NCBI GenBank assembly: GCA_002371755.1
Contig: DFGM01000160.1
Location: 23,419 to 71,544 of the forward strand
DNA length: 48,126 nt
Source of the DNA: Verrucomicrobia bacterium UBA3750
GTDB lineage: Bacteria > Verrucomicrobiota > Kiritimatiellia > RFP12 > UBA1067
Direction of reading: 5' to 3'
The first letter of the stretch is position 1. Every line of letters starts with the position of its first letter. Made by a program: the position numbers and the translations under genes. Under the pieces are notes generated by a model that was given only the letters and a program-made list of their open reading frames with translations, was not told the origin of the DNA and made no database searches. Below are positions 28,701 to 34,133 of this stretch, one piece after another.

Positions 28701-29350
28701 GGATTCGTGGTTGTCCAGCCGCCAGTACCGGTAGTGGAATATTCCACAGTCGCACCAGAAGTGGAAACGGAAACCGATATGCCATGGTTCAAGCCGTCAT
28801 AATAGCCATCGTATCCCGTTGCCGAATACTCGATTGACGGCAATTTCGTGTTGTAGACTACGTAAATCGGGTCGCCGGAAGATGCAGGCTTCACGTAAAC
28901 TTTCGCATTGACGCTTTCCGCGCCCGACACGGTCGTCCAGCCCGACCATCCCATGATTTCGAAAGAGCCCACCCAGTCGCCATTGTACGTTTCGAAGTCG
29001 CCGGTACCGGAGGCGGTGCGCCTTATGCGCGCCATATCTGATCTCAAAACCAGAGAACGGTAAGGCTTGCACCCGTAATCCCTGATACTCACATCGGCTA
29101 GAGTATCGGACTCAGCCACCGCCTTTACATTGTCGAATACCTTGCTTACCGTGATTTCAGCGCGCCAGCCGTCAGCCTTCGTCACGGTTGCGCTTTGAAC
29201 ACGCGTCAAACCGGAATAGAACTCGATTGTCTGGCTTGCGGGCTGCGGGATTCCTGCCTCCCATTCGCATTCCACATACACCGTAGATGCGAACGACTGA
29301 CAAGCAGCCAACGCAAGCATAGGAAGAAAAACTTTGTTTATAAGATTCAT
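19742..29350 (-). CDS. Giant secreted multidomain protein with one von Willebrand A domain (3202 aa)
   Basis: The start is the ATG at 29350, which opens a clear signal peptide (INKVFLPMLALAACQSFAS) and lies 20 bases after the preceding stop; a longer reading to 29644 overlaps the TadE-like gene. Approximate order: three YDG repeats of about 75 residues (173-415) with the pattern GWTTTNP; MBG-like and Ig-like parts; LamG/concanavalin-like domain (655-843, GEWHHVALVWDG); jelly-roll (GIFSFWWRTESE); fibronectin-III; BACON; CARDB-like; VWA (1430-1687) with DFTGSM; a jelly-roll with an acidic insert; BACON-like; the module shared with the downstream giant gene (1930-2450); MBG-like repeats; a thioredoxin-like domain without a CxxC (2623-2747); further MBG-like repeats; and a C-terminal region ending FLKMKLD. 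It is a paralogue of the next gene over its C-terminal two thirds. It is probably exported by Sec and displayed outside the cell; the ligand is unknown. Confidence 0.88.
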   Translation of the reverse strand: MNLINKVFLPMLALAACQSFASTVYVECEWEAGIPQPASQTIEFYSGLTRVQSATVTKADGWRAEITVSKVFDNVKAVAESDTLADVSIRDYGCKPYRSLVLRSDMARIRRTASGTGDFETYNGDWVGSFEIMGWSGWTTVSGAESVNAKVYVKPASSGDPIYVVYNTKLPSIEYSATGYDGYYDGLNHGISVSVSTSGATVEYSTTGTGGWTTTNPLYKDVGEYTVYFRITKSGYMSVTDSQRVRILDNKDISLESFGYTGLYDGAWHSITVRVKTPSSGARVQYSMDGKTGWTTTNPSFLTGTNTVYYKVTATGYNTREGSETVAIANRTMTCSATGWAGPYDGYAHSVYAYPSSAYPPTSYTVYYSLDGTSWRTGNYGFAQLGTYTVYCKIRATGYDESNVATARVTIWEAAMTDGTIPGIVTDEIEYTGKKPWPDNPGYYKFIWGDWELCKWRVGEWTIEIEGDGAYTGKVSKVITVRPKSAWIISGGAQKEYDGEPLEYDRVDWGGFVDGEGVESAHAFGSQTDVGYSPNYFTYTLKTGTDPANYYLNVTTNRLTVIGANPVSLKYPAKLDITGPDTVNASVSREFKAWATYSDGTSNLVDSVWTLFPGEPDARLSSYDGSRVTLTPLPAGAGDELVLGASWQKEVGYSSVADGLVAWYPVNSWSVQDYSVYNRTGVGTNLSLVADRTEGVDGAFRFYGKDTGSMIEVAGAPSPLDGVTNAFTLAAWICPQAGESDYPVVYRGDQLSLSVSSAGVWSFCGKTLATSKKVSAGEWHHVALVWDGRKATAYLDAVKAGETSFMENRAVSTEPLRFGRVGDKWYSGDLDDMRIYSRVISASEVVTIKNGRDVTATTAIIKVEAEKVVNVPDTTTIPIAVDTQNAEGRELFSPAFSFTTGSTGAGGAGWFGQYKTVYGIYDETDYDAAQSGKIPHGGTSWMQTKVTGAGIFSFWWRTESEPTYDYMVFTDNGEELARISGTNGWKWVVFDFEQKTHNLRWEYVKDGKKSIATDAAWVDRIEWTVLNKPALDWGVSSLVEATDGMFDDRVYITWGVPSPAKTITGYQVFRNGVAISDVLMARTYTDLTAQPGVIYSYEVKARNPAGWGSCGKDSGHRGVFLRADPLSCCFSNDPTNETVSVSVESNANWKVQSNKSWIKVKKTSGGFDITATKTTESSMRFGKVTITGGIDAKGNNLDKPKYVDISVAQSASIDLKFAKPQEDWRTELLVTTNGTEDVVSYSPVSVFDIGEDVKISFGFENKSKVEVEIPAVEFRVYSMTNVVMKWKDTAPDRMESRYAGAGEKKACGFWSGEHLKALPCGDYKLVAFIDPDNLMDDPDRSNNTAYFRFAVRNPGLEAGVDVFDDGNWSNFVFEAGNDYAQPPHIAFRNITRSDGYGGTFSYEDCTVQFGPYVPMNGLNGTRITVKKPVDIVLLVDFTGSMDTCIIGLMNNIGAFIDRLLLGDPKAGISPIEDLRIKIAGFSDYGIRGDGSDSDCRFKNWFVETPFTTNRKQLKENLEALREQCYGGGGNAGESSYDALYYLAKGWSTVWDEASPSRPDTYVAVAGDSAFRDAGEAARAVVVFTDEPPHVPLTAPGCAGVTLEGLDEVLREADIQLTIIGDGDYYGSIDADYRANAHWHGDLVALAEGRKLEETSGTGTLAEFTQDTSRLQALAKIIYEQVPTEAVIVEPYFSATAHGEGTLEFLWCNDSAAGTNNILDFSCEGVTNMTRASDRTWVRETLRFEDLKIPDEGEESEEVEEGEMAETGVEPDEAIEPARFAFPGEGTHIFKWKYHKTNYDPDATVDCGAIAGVRWTPAATSLHVTPDPAVVDYLGTNEVQTVRGEGGVKVLRFGATYKVRCNTVWKVAEEGRPDWIHFVQDNGDGDGTIVITVDENETYAIREGSFTVVAGEYGLESDDIKTEEVGVVQNAHPYVETDSVQILRVDVKPRWPWNELVDIDFLVVQPKDKTPDEKILVSLVGINEEGGDLIENYGILKDLRECAPRDGSLITTNSIAIVSRIGKTNLMWPSGFLCSNDTVYAICETTGIHRITWKSLGADWKNKEDALFKSLKDKYGNSLISSYEKPFRGENNGFHTPSFAVRLTAQCRGTAESFTSNPVRVDTRVGKSAEQSVSSWSGGAIISGTEMVGHPDGAVDPVPYDSTTNDNGWVSLDFVEKLPEVWSNCTTKLCVLNNNNVFIEGGTITNSQTWKSGEVHVVRDNVFVDPAKGYLTIEDGAIVKFCFATTIYVHDNESDDYLNRHNILVKGAHFCSAYDQTYGSNTLYSAHSTTESKGGANWVRSEGYSDEVFYGTETWQSSRYHKAILQIKLKTTVKDPETGVVSTSEVFKERYYSRGQEFGNLPRVSRPGTQFYGWFSQSPDGIFGKNLDGSEYTAKKVAEYGVVSTNIAYSTDNSIARKRSSDNKYIYGLLCPTNWSDTVLCEEMDVESAGIVTIYPEEVVYDGRVHAPAIDSIMLGSFLIPASVYSVDYGEDYPEGYVTAGVYKVKASFTSTYVNSPEAMFKVLQRPVAKAKVSILPESTLFVPKEYAGKAYGGVDEPRLEITLEGMGERGAEGPVPSSDYRIEWRDPVAWERGWPGEYAFDIVFNDNYSGKLTRKFTIKENPGFWFDSARYSVSSATAAMAKAREEGKLVFYFCGETNDLETAYVKNLITKDIAFNEWVVENFTCWHEFASDEGSSYAKYASGMLDESYPLICVINPDEPDMFIMRHAGYIGRADLEDFLRTSLGAPVDISPASVTVKEGRDELVYSGREQHPSEEDLVIVYAEKTIVSDDYMVITETESVDVGEYLLKARMKEGVKVAGFTVTGETSSVSYSILPREVTDANYAGLAHILGVKLVSDAYGDYSQPSYESTVYNGEVQRPAVMALLEGVRCDYGTDDWCNAGEHALAVSFSGNYTGTITRKFVIAARDVTGSAHILIDRDGESIRDGSGAIAYAPKVLRVYDDDGRVYIPGVDYDIVWGDGWSDGAYRKAGDFTVTAKFKGNYSGKAEAAFSIVLVAWDGETDSLAVLGDDADPKDVADAIAAIDWTDKKVKSSVTNATEYAAFRNWVEAIGLDEGKIASHAYVSYRLSEFLAVARNLESVDGLEIEVNGFTLAETGSGTEMSVVVSIKKDETPYEFSTKLEDVRKAFAKAIRRSAKLGELDSSRVSADEVQAESVPGDGTKMKLKIAPPAGESGFLKMKLD
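21965..23560 (-). repeat. Long direct repeat, copy 2 (inside the 3202-aa gene)
   Basis: This is the partner of the repeat at 12412-14008. It encodes the same module, from about HPYVETDSVQILRVDVKPRW to YIYGLLCPTNW, in the same relative place within each giant protein. Part of the encoded segment resembles a beta-helix (VFVDPAKGYLTIEDGAIVKF) and part an InlB B-repeat (FGNLPRVSRPGTQFYGWF). Confidence 0.9.
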
Positions 29351-29370
29351 AACCCAGTCTTCTCCCTTCC

Positions 29371-30171
29371 TCAATCGGTCCAGTTCTTGTAATCGCGGCT
29401 GTACCATGACGCCGTGGCGGCGCGCATGGCGTCCCAATCGGCTTCCTTGCCGGTGACGGAATCTGTGTCGCCATCGATTATGCCGTGATTGCTCACGGCT
29501 GTGGCTTTCGCTTCGTCGGCCACTTTCTCCCGCCATGAATCGGCGAGCTGCCCCGCACCCCAGGCACGGGCGCCTTCGACGCTGGACAGGTTGCGCGAAA
29601 TCGTATAGTAGCCGTATTTCGGCTCGTCGGATGCAGTACGCCATGTGCGCCCCTTGGCGTCGACTATCGTGCGCCCCAAATCGCCGCCTCGCGCCAGAAT
29701 CTCGCCAAGCGCGCTATCTTCGTCAAGTTCGTCCTCCGCCTTTTCGGCGACATCACGCACCCAATGGGCCACCATGGCGCGCGACCACGGAGGCAGTGTA
29801 AAACTGTCCTTCACAAGCCCGGCGCGCATTTCAATCCACGGATTGAATCTGGTCGTATCCGCCACATGGTGCAATGCCTTGAGATTCTCTGGCTCGAACC
29901 ACGATACAGACTCAAAGCCGGCTCCACCCTCCGGGTCGCCCTCATAGGAAAGCTTCACATCCACGAGCTCCGAACTCACCGAGGCGGACTCCTTGTATCT
30001 ATCGAAACTTTCCTCCTGAACAGCATAAAGCCTGTCCCCGTAGCTGGCAAGGTGTATGGCGTCAAGCGAAAGTTCGCCCGTGAAGAACGCAAAGCCCAGA
30101 AGGAGCATATATAGAGGAAGCACGATGATGAACTCCATCAGCACCGAGCCTTCTTTTAAGCGCATATTCAT
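29371..30171 (-). CDS. TadE-like pseudopilin
   Basis: The 266-residue protein opens with a short basic leader and then GSVLMEFIIVLPLYMLLLGFAFF. This is a class III prepilin-like site: cleavage after Gly8 would leave Glu13 at position +5 of the mature protein, followed by a hydrophobic helix. TadE-type minor pseudopilins work at the inner membrane in Flp pilus biogenesis and are processed by TadV-type peptidases. The rest (about residues 35-266) is hydrophilic with no motif I recognise; it is longer than typical TadE. AAGGAGG lies 7 bases before the ATG. The gene is 21 bases after the TadG-like gene and 20 bases before the first giant gene. Confidence 0.78.
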   Translation of the reverse strand: MNMRLKEGSVLMEFIIVLPLYMLLLGFAFFTGELSLDAIHLASYGDRLYAVQEESFDRYKESASVSSELVDVKLSYEGDPEGGAGFESVSWFEPENLKALHHVADTTRFNPWIEMRAGLVKDSFTLPPWSRAMVAHWVRDVAEKAEDELDEDSALGEILARGGDLGRTIVDAKGRTWRTASDEPKYGYYTISRNLSSVEGARAWGAGQLADSWREKVADEAKATAVSNHGIIDGDTDSVTGKEADWDAMRAATASWYSRDYKNWTD

Positions 30172-30192
30172 CGTTTTTCCTCCTTTCCCGCC

Positions 30193-31674
30193 TTAGTGGT
30201 AGAACATATCTCTCATTTCGCCCCAGTCGAGAGATCCCGATGTGACACCAGAATTGTGCATAGAGGGGAGTGTTGTGGAAATAGTGGATGGCGAATATTC
30301 GGCAAGAGAACCTGTCGAGCCAGTGGCGACCTCGTCATCCAGAATCTCCCAGTCGTCATCCTCGTTGCAAATCCATTTTGCGAAGGTCTCGCTGCTAAAG
30401 GCGCGACGGACAGGCACGAAAAGCGCGTTCCAGTTGTCGGTTCGCAGGTTTTCCGGCTCCGAATCGGCATCGGTGACGTCAAGGATATAGTCAAACCGGG
30501 TCTCGTCGCTGTCGGAATCGGCCGGTGCGCCGCCTGCGGGACGGAACGGACGAAACCCAGCCTGCGCAGAAGCGACAGCCCACGACCATTTTGCCGAACT
30601 TGACGGCGTGAAGACCGAATAGAGCCCCGTCACGTCGGCAAACCTGGCCCACGGATTCTCGTTCTCCCGCGCTATGCCCACCGTTATCGCGCCGCCGGCA
30701 ACCCTTTCCTCCTCCTCGCCTTCCGTAAAATACTCGGTTTTCAGCACTCTCGGGCGCGCAGCATCAGTATGGACCGTGTGGTCACCTGAAAGCTCGTCTT
30801 CGTGCCTGTAATCATAACGAGACACCGGCACCCAATCAAGACCGTCCAGCCAATCCCATGCGGTCCGGAAATAGGAGTTGCCTTGGGGATTGTGCGTTAA
30901 CTCGCTCATCACAGGGAAGAACTCCTCGAGAGAAGCGGCACCGTAATCGGAGAACCCGAAACTGTCGCTCACATGATGGAGAAACCGGACCTCTTCGCCG
31001 CCGGAGAGTTCGCGGCAGAGTCCGTCAAGGGGACGAAAAGTAATGCTGTAATAGCACTTGTCGGCGCATACGCCTTTCAAATTGGCCTCGAGAATATCCT
31101 TTGCAACCTGCGAGGCGGCAGAGCCGTAATTATCGAGAAGCGCGTCTATTTCGTCGCCTAGCGCATTTATCGCCGCTTCATCGGCAGCGATTTCGTCGCT
31201 GAGGCTTTTCGCTCTCTCTGCCGCTTCCGAGCCGTAGGAAGAATCGATATCCAGCCGCTCGCGCAGCGAAATCCAGTTGGGCGTCTTGCCACGGTGCGCC
31301 CTTACCGCCGTCTTGTCCTTGTAGAACTTGTAATTGCCGGTATGATTCTCATCGCAATTGTAGGCAATCCACTTGCAGGCGATGTAGTCCATCTGCCTGC
31401 CGACCATGCACTTGTAGCGCCATGCCATTTCGCGGTTGAGCACCGCTATGCGAGAGAGCGTATCGGCTTGCACCACTGCGGCCGAATATGCAGCCGCATC
31501 TGCGGCGTTTTGGAGTATCACGCGTTCTTTTACGCTCTGCCCTATGGTAAAAACAGCCGCGCACGAGACATAAAGCATCATGAAGACGGCCATGGTGACA
31601 ACCAAAGCGACACCTTCTTCTCCACGCGCAAGATGCCGGAGCCTATTGCGGAATATCGTCGTCATGCCTGTCAT
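30193..31674 (-). CDS. TadG-like Flp pilus assembly protein
   Basis: The 493-residue product has the TadG N-terminal pattern: a basic stretch, EEGVALVVTMAVFMMLYVSCAAVFTIG as a membrane helix, then QNAADAAAYSAAVVQADTLSRIAVLNREMAW, which is the usual sequence after the helix. Many TadG proteins carry a von Willebrand A domain C-terminally; here I see none, and the long C-terminal part is unfamiliar. The ATG overlaps the stop of the preceding TadE-like gene (ATGA); a second ATG three codons later is a possible start. It probably sits in the inner membrane with its bulk outside. The VWA function may have moved to the giant proteins encoded downstream. Confidence 0.8.
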   Translation of the reverse strand: MTGMTTIFRNRLRHLARGEEGVALVVTMAVFMMLYVSCAAVFTIGQSVKERVILQNAADAAAYSAAVVQADTLSRIAVLNREMAWRYKCMVGRQMDYIACKWIAYNCDENHTGNYKFYKDKTAVRAHRGKTPNWISLRERLDIDSSYGSEAAERAKSLSDEIAADEAAINALGDEIDALLDNYGSAASQVAKDILEANLKGVCADKCYYSITFRPLDGLCRELSGGEEVRFLHHVSDSFGFSDYGAASLEEFFPVMSELTHNPQGNSYFRTAWDWLDGLDWVPVSRYDYRHEDELSGDHTVHTDAARPRVLKTEYFTEGEEEERVAGGAITVGIARENENPWARFADVTGLYSVFTPSSSAKWSWAVASAQAGFRPFRPAGGAPADSDSDETRFDYILDVTDADSEPENLRTDNWNALFVPVRRAFSSETFAKWICNEDDDWEILDDEVATGSTGSLAEYSPSTISTTLPSMHNSGVTSGSLDWGEMRDMFYH

Positions 31675-32429
31675 ATTCCGCCTCCTTTCGGGAGATCGTC
31701 GGCAAATGCTCCCGACACCATCCGGCGGGTCGAATACGGCATCGGGATTATGCCGTATTCGGTAAGCGTTATAAACGGGAACTTGCCGTCCTCGCCATAG
31801 GCGGCATAGGTGCGCTCTTCCGCATCGCCGCTCGCATCAAGCACGGTTTCTGCGCCATACTCGTACTTGTCGGAAAGTTCTTCCGCGTCGCTGTTGACGG
31901 CCCATGAAATATATTTGCCTGCAAAGGGTATTAGCGCCGGGAACTTGAATGTCACCTTTACCTGCGCTACGGGGTAGCCGCGTTGCAGCACCTCGGTTTC
32001 GACGCGGATGGATGCCGAATCGGAACCCGGAATCGTGCCCCATCCGGGGATGCGAATCTCGCCAAGTTTGGGTGCGCCATCGTCAAAGACTACCGTCTCG
32101 GTGGTGGAAATATCGTCGCGGTCGTGAAAACGCGGAAGTTCTACGGTCTCGGTGATTCCACCTGCGGAGGCGGAAGAGCCAGGGACGCCGGCAAGGCACA
32201 TCCAGGCGCATGCGAGCTCGGCCGCCTTTTGTGCGCCATGGGCCGCTTCATCGTCCGTGCGAGCCACAATAGCGGCTCGCGTAGCGCAATATGCCGCATA
32301 GGCCGTAATCTGACGCGCCATCCAAATCTGCGCAAATTGGAGAATCATTGCCATGAATATACCCATCAGGGGGCACACCACAAGAAACTCCATAAGCACG
32401 GAGCCGGGGCTGAATCTTACGCGCTTCAT
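31671..32429 (-). CDS. TadE-like pseudopilin
   Basis: The chosen ATG at 32429 overlaps the tadV stop (ATGA) and gives 252 residues; a longer reading from 32612 would only run back through tadV. The N-terminus reads SPGSVLMEFLVVCPLMGIFMAMILQFAQIWMARQ in outline: cleavage after Gly9 puts Glu14 at +5, followed by a membrane helix, then AAYCATRAAI, a typical TadE continuation. It shares the GSVLMEF motif with the other TadE-like protein at 29371-30171. The segment after residue 60 is hydrophilic and not recognised. It likely forms a minor pseudopilin complex with the other TadE/TadG proteins. Confidence 0.85.
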   Translation of the reverse strand: MKRVRFSPGSVLMEFLVVCPLMGIFMAMILQFAQIWMARQITAYAAYCATRAAIVARTDDEAAHGAQKAAELACAWMCLAGVPGSSASAGGITETVELPRFHDRDDISTTETVVFDDGAPKLGEIRIPGWGTIPGSDSASIRVETEVLQRGYPVAQVKVTFKFPALIPFAGKYISWAVNSDAEELSDKYEYGAETVLDASGDAEERTYAAYGEDGKFPFITLTEYGIIPMPYSTRRMVSGAFADDLPKGGGI

Positions 32430-32965
32430 GATACCAGCTCCGTTATAAGAGTAGCCCAAACGCCAAGCGCGATTGCGCAGCCAAAGGGGACTCGGGCGCG
32501 TTCGTCGTCCTTCGGGGGCAATGCCGCCTTGCCCGCCTTGCGGTCGTATCGCCAGTCGAAAAGTGTCCTGAAAGCATGTTTGAGCCTTGCGGCCGTCACC
32601 TGGCGCATGCAAATCATCACAACCGCTACCAAAAGTCCGGCGAATGAAGTCGCGAGAAGAAAAAAGGGAAGAGCACCCAAACCGAGGAAAGCAGCTGCCG
32701 CCGCGATCATCTTAACATCCCCCGCGCCTGCCGCTCTGCAAAGAAACGGAATGAAAAGGAATATAAACGCACACAGGGATGCCAGAAAAGCATCCCAAAG
32801 AGCCGGCGGCCCGCCCAAACCAAGGGCCATCGCATACGCCACCAGCAATCCCCCGATTGTCAGCACGTTCGGGAGAACCCTACGCCTCACATCGCCCACG
32901 CACAGCATGACAAGCCATGGCGTGAGCAATGCGAGGCGTATGACTATGCCGGTATTGCCGGACAT
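32426..32965 (-). CDS. tadV: Prepilin peptidase, TadV/CpaA type (A24 family)
   Basis: This 179-residue membrane aspartic protease should cut the leader of the Flp pilin and the TadE-like proteins at the cytoplasmic face of the inner membrane. Both catalytic aspartates are visible: Asp25 in CVGDVRRRVLPN and Asp83 in GAGDVKM, the GxGD motif of the family. Several hydrophobic helices surround them, and RVPFGCAIALGVWA matches the usual end of short A24 peptidases. It lacks the N-terminal methylase domain of PilD, as Tad versions do. AGAGGT lies about 10 bases before the ATG. It follows the pilin gene after a 20-base gap. Confidence 0.93.
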   Translation of the reverse strand: MSGNTGIVIRLALLTPWLVMLCVGDVRRRVLPNVLTIGGLLVAYAMALGLGGPPALWDAFLASLCAFIFLFIPFLCRAAGAGDVKMIAAAAAFLGLGALPFFLLATSFAGLLVAVVMICMRQVTAARLKHAFRTLFDWRYDRKAGKAALPPKDDERARVPFGCAIALGVWATLITELVS

Positions 32966-32985
32966 GTCATGCCAGACCTCTTATA

Positions 32986-33303
32986 TCATTCGCCGGCAGC
33001 ATCAAAGGTTTCAACCTTGTCAGCCGCGTTGGAGAAGCGAGCCGCCTGCTCTGTAGCTGCCTTGGAGGACTTCTCCTGCTGCTCCTGCGCCTGCTCACGA
33101 CGGGTCGCTGCGGACGCTTCGTTGCCGACCATGGCATCGCCTGCCACGTTCATCTGGTTCTTCGCGGTGTTGCCGAAGTAGATGGCGGCTGCCGTCACGG
33201 CTGCTGCGATCATTACCGCGAGGATGACGTATTCCATCATCGTTGCGCCGGCTTCCTCACCGAGGAGGCGACGAAGGATACGTGCGAATTTCGTGTTCTT
33301 CAT
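32986..33303 (-). CDS. flp: Flp-type major pilin (type IVb)
   Basis: The 105-residue prepilin has a basic leader, then EEAGATMMEYVILAVMIAAAVTAAAIYFG. Cleavage after Gly19 leaves Glu24 at +5 and Tyr25 at +6, the Flp signature. The mature N-terminal helix is hydrophobic. A Gln/Ala/Lys/Glu-rich C-terminal tail of about 55 residues makes it longer than the usual Flp pilin of 50-60 residues. It is the first gene after a strong promoter, with AAAGGA before the ATG, as suits a major structural subunit. Its mRNA would start with a stem-loop (see 33323-33344). Confidence 0.92.
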   Translation of the reverse strand: MKNTKFARILRRLLGEEAGATMMEYVILAVMIAAAVTAAAIYFGNTAKNQMNVAGDAMVGNEASAATRREQAQEQQEKSSKAATEQAARFSNAADKVETFDAAGE

Positions 33304-33322
33304 GTTGTTTTTCCTTTGTTAT

Positions 33323-33344
33323 GTCAGCCGCCTATCCGGCTAAC
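33323..33344 (-). other. Stem-loop at the 5' end of the pilin mRNA
   Basis: On the minus strand GTTAGCCG pairs with CGGCTGAC (8 pairs, one of them G-T) around a 6-base loop. The predicted start of transcription from the promoter at 33352-33381 falls on or next to the first base of the stem. In known cases (for example the ompA leader) such terminal stems protect mRNA from 5'-end-dependent decay. An operator for a DNA-binding regulator is the alternative. Confidence 0.6.
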
Positions 33345-33351
33345 AGTGCGT

Positions 33352-33381
33352 ATTATAGCATATTGTCTGGGTGCTTGGCAA
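33352..33381 (-). promoter_or_regulatory. Promoter of the pilin and probably the whole 33-kb train
   Basis: The -35 box is TTGCCA (bases 33381-33376), followed by an 18-base spacer and a perfect -10 TATAAT (33357-33352). TG precedes it by one base (TGCTATAAT), an extended -10. It is the only clear promoter seen upstream of the genes from 33303 down to 290. Confidence 0.8.
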
Positions 33382-33443
33382 GTAGGGCGGCGAACCGAAA
33401 AACCGCAGGTGATTTGATTTGCAATCTCACCGTGCGCGCGGCG

Positions 33444-33472
33444 TTGCGCGGCGGGGGCAAAGATGGTATAAT
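33444..33472 (+). promoter_or_regulatory. Promoter of nifU and the DUF1846 gene
   Basis: TTGCGC (33444-33449), a 17-base spacer and TATAAT (33467-33472) form a sigma-70-type promoter, again with the extended element TGGTATAAT. It fires away from the pilin promoter; the two -35 boxes are about 60 bases apart. The leader to nifU would be about 80 bases. Confidence 0.8.
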
Positions 33473-33561
33473 ATACACCCATCATCTCCAACAGGTGCAG
33501 CCTGACGCGCACCATAGGGGAGACAAAGGTTTTCAAACGACTGCGAGACAAAGAGAAAAAC

Positions 33562-34131
33562 ATGTGGAACTATTCTGAAAAGATGATGGATCACTTCCGC
33601 AATCCGCGGAATGTGGGCAAAATCGAGAATCCAGACGGCGAGGCGACGGTTGGATCTCTCGCGTGCGGAGATGCGCTCAAATTCCAGTTCAAGCTGGGCG
33701 CTGACGGCAAAATCACCGAAGCGAAATTCCAGACGTTCGGATGCGCGAGCGCCATCGCTTCGAGTTCCGCCCTCACTGAAATGGTGATTGGCAAGACTCT
33801 GGAAGAGGCGAAGAAGATAACAAACAAGGAGATTGCCGATTATCTTGGCGGGCTTCCTCCCCAAAAGATGCACTGCTCGGTCATGGGCCGCGAGGCGATG
33901 GAAGCCGCGATAAAGAACTTCGAGACCGGCAAAAACACCGACCGCAATCTCGAAGACGAGCTCCTCTGCACCTGCTACAACGTATCGGAGAACGAGGTGA
34001 GGCGCGTAATCACCGAGAATCAGCTCGTGAGCGTGGAAGAAGTGACCAACTTCACGAAGGCGGGAGGCGGCTGCGGCAAGTGCATTCCCAAGATACAGGC
34101 GATTCTCGACGAAATCAACGGGGGGCACTGA
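33562..34131 (+). CDS. nifU: NifU-like Fe-S cluster scaffold (IscU plus BFD domains)
   Basis: The protein (189 residues) fuses an IscU-type scaffold with a bacterioferritin-associated-ferredoxin-like domain. IscU part: Cys35 with Asp37 (SLACGD), Cys61 (FGCASA) and Cys105 (KMHCSVM), the three ligands for the transient cluster. The second part has Cys136, Cys138, Cys171 and Cys174 (CTC and GGGCGKC) for a permanent [2Fe-2S] cluster. Full-length NifU proteins carry a C-terminal Nfu domain, which is absent here, and no cysteine desulfurase gene lies nearby. Translation starts at ATG after a weak purine-rich site. It is followed after 2 bases by the DUF1846 gene, so the two are probably co-translated. 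Confidence 0.93.
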   Translation: MWNYSEKMMDHFRNPRNVGKIENPDGEATVGSLACGDALKFQFKLGADGKITEAKFQTFGCASAIASSSALTEMVIGKTLEEAKKITNKEIADYLGGLPPQKMHCSVMGREAMEAAIKNFETGKNTDRNLEDELLCTCYNVSENEVRRVITENQLVSVEEVTNFTKAGGGCGKCIPKIQAILDEINGGH

Positions 34132-34133
34132 CC

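Noticed and set aside
29351..29644. N-terminal extension of the 3202-aa protein back to 29644
   Set aside because: It overlaps the TadE-like gene, and a clear signal peptide with a normal intergenic gap begins at 29350.
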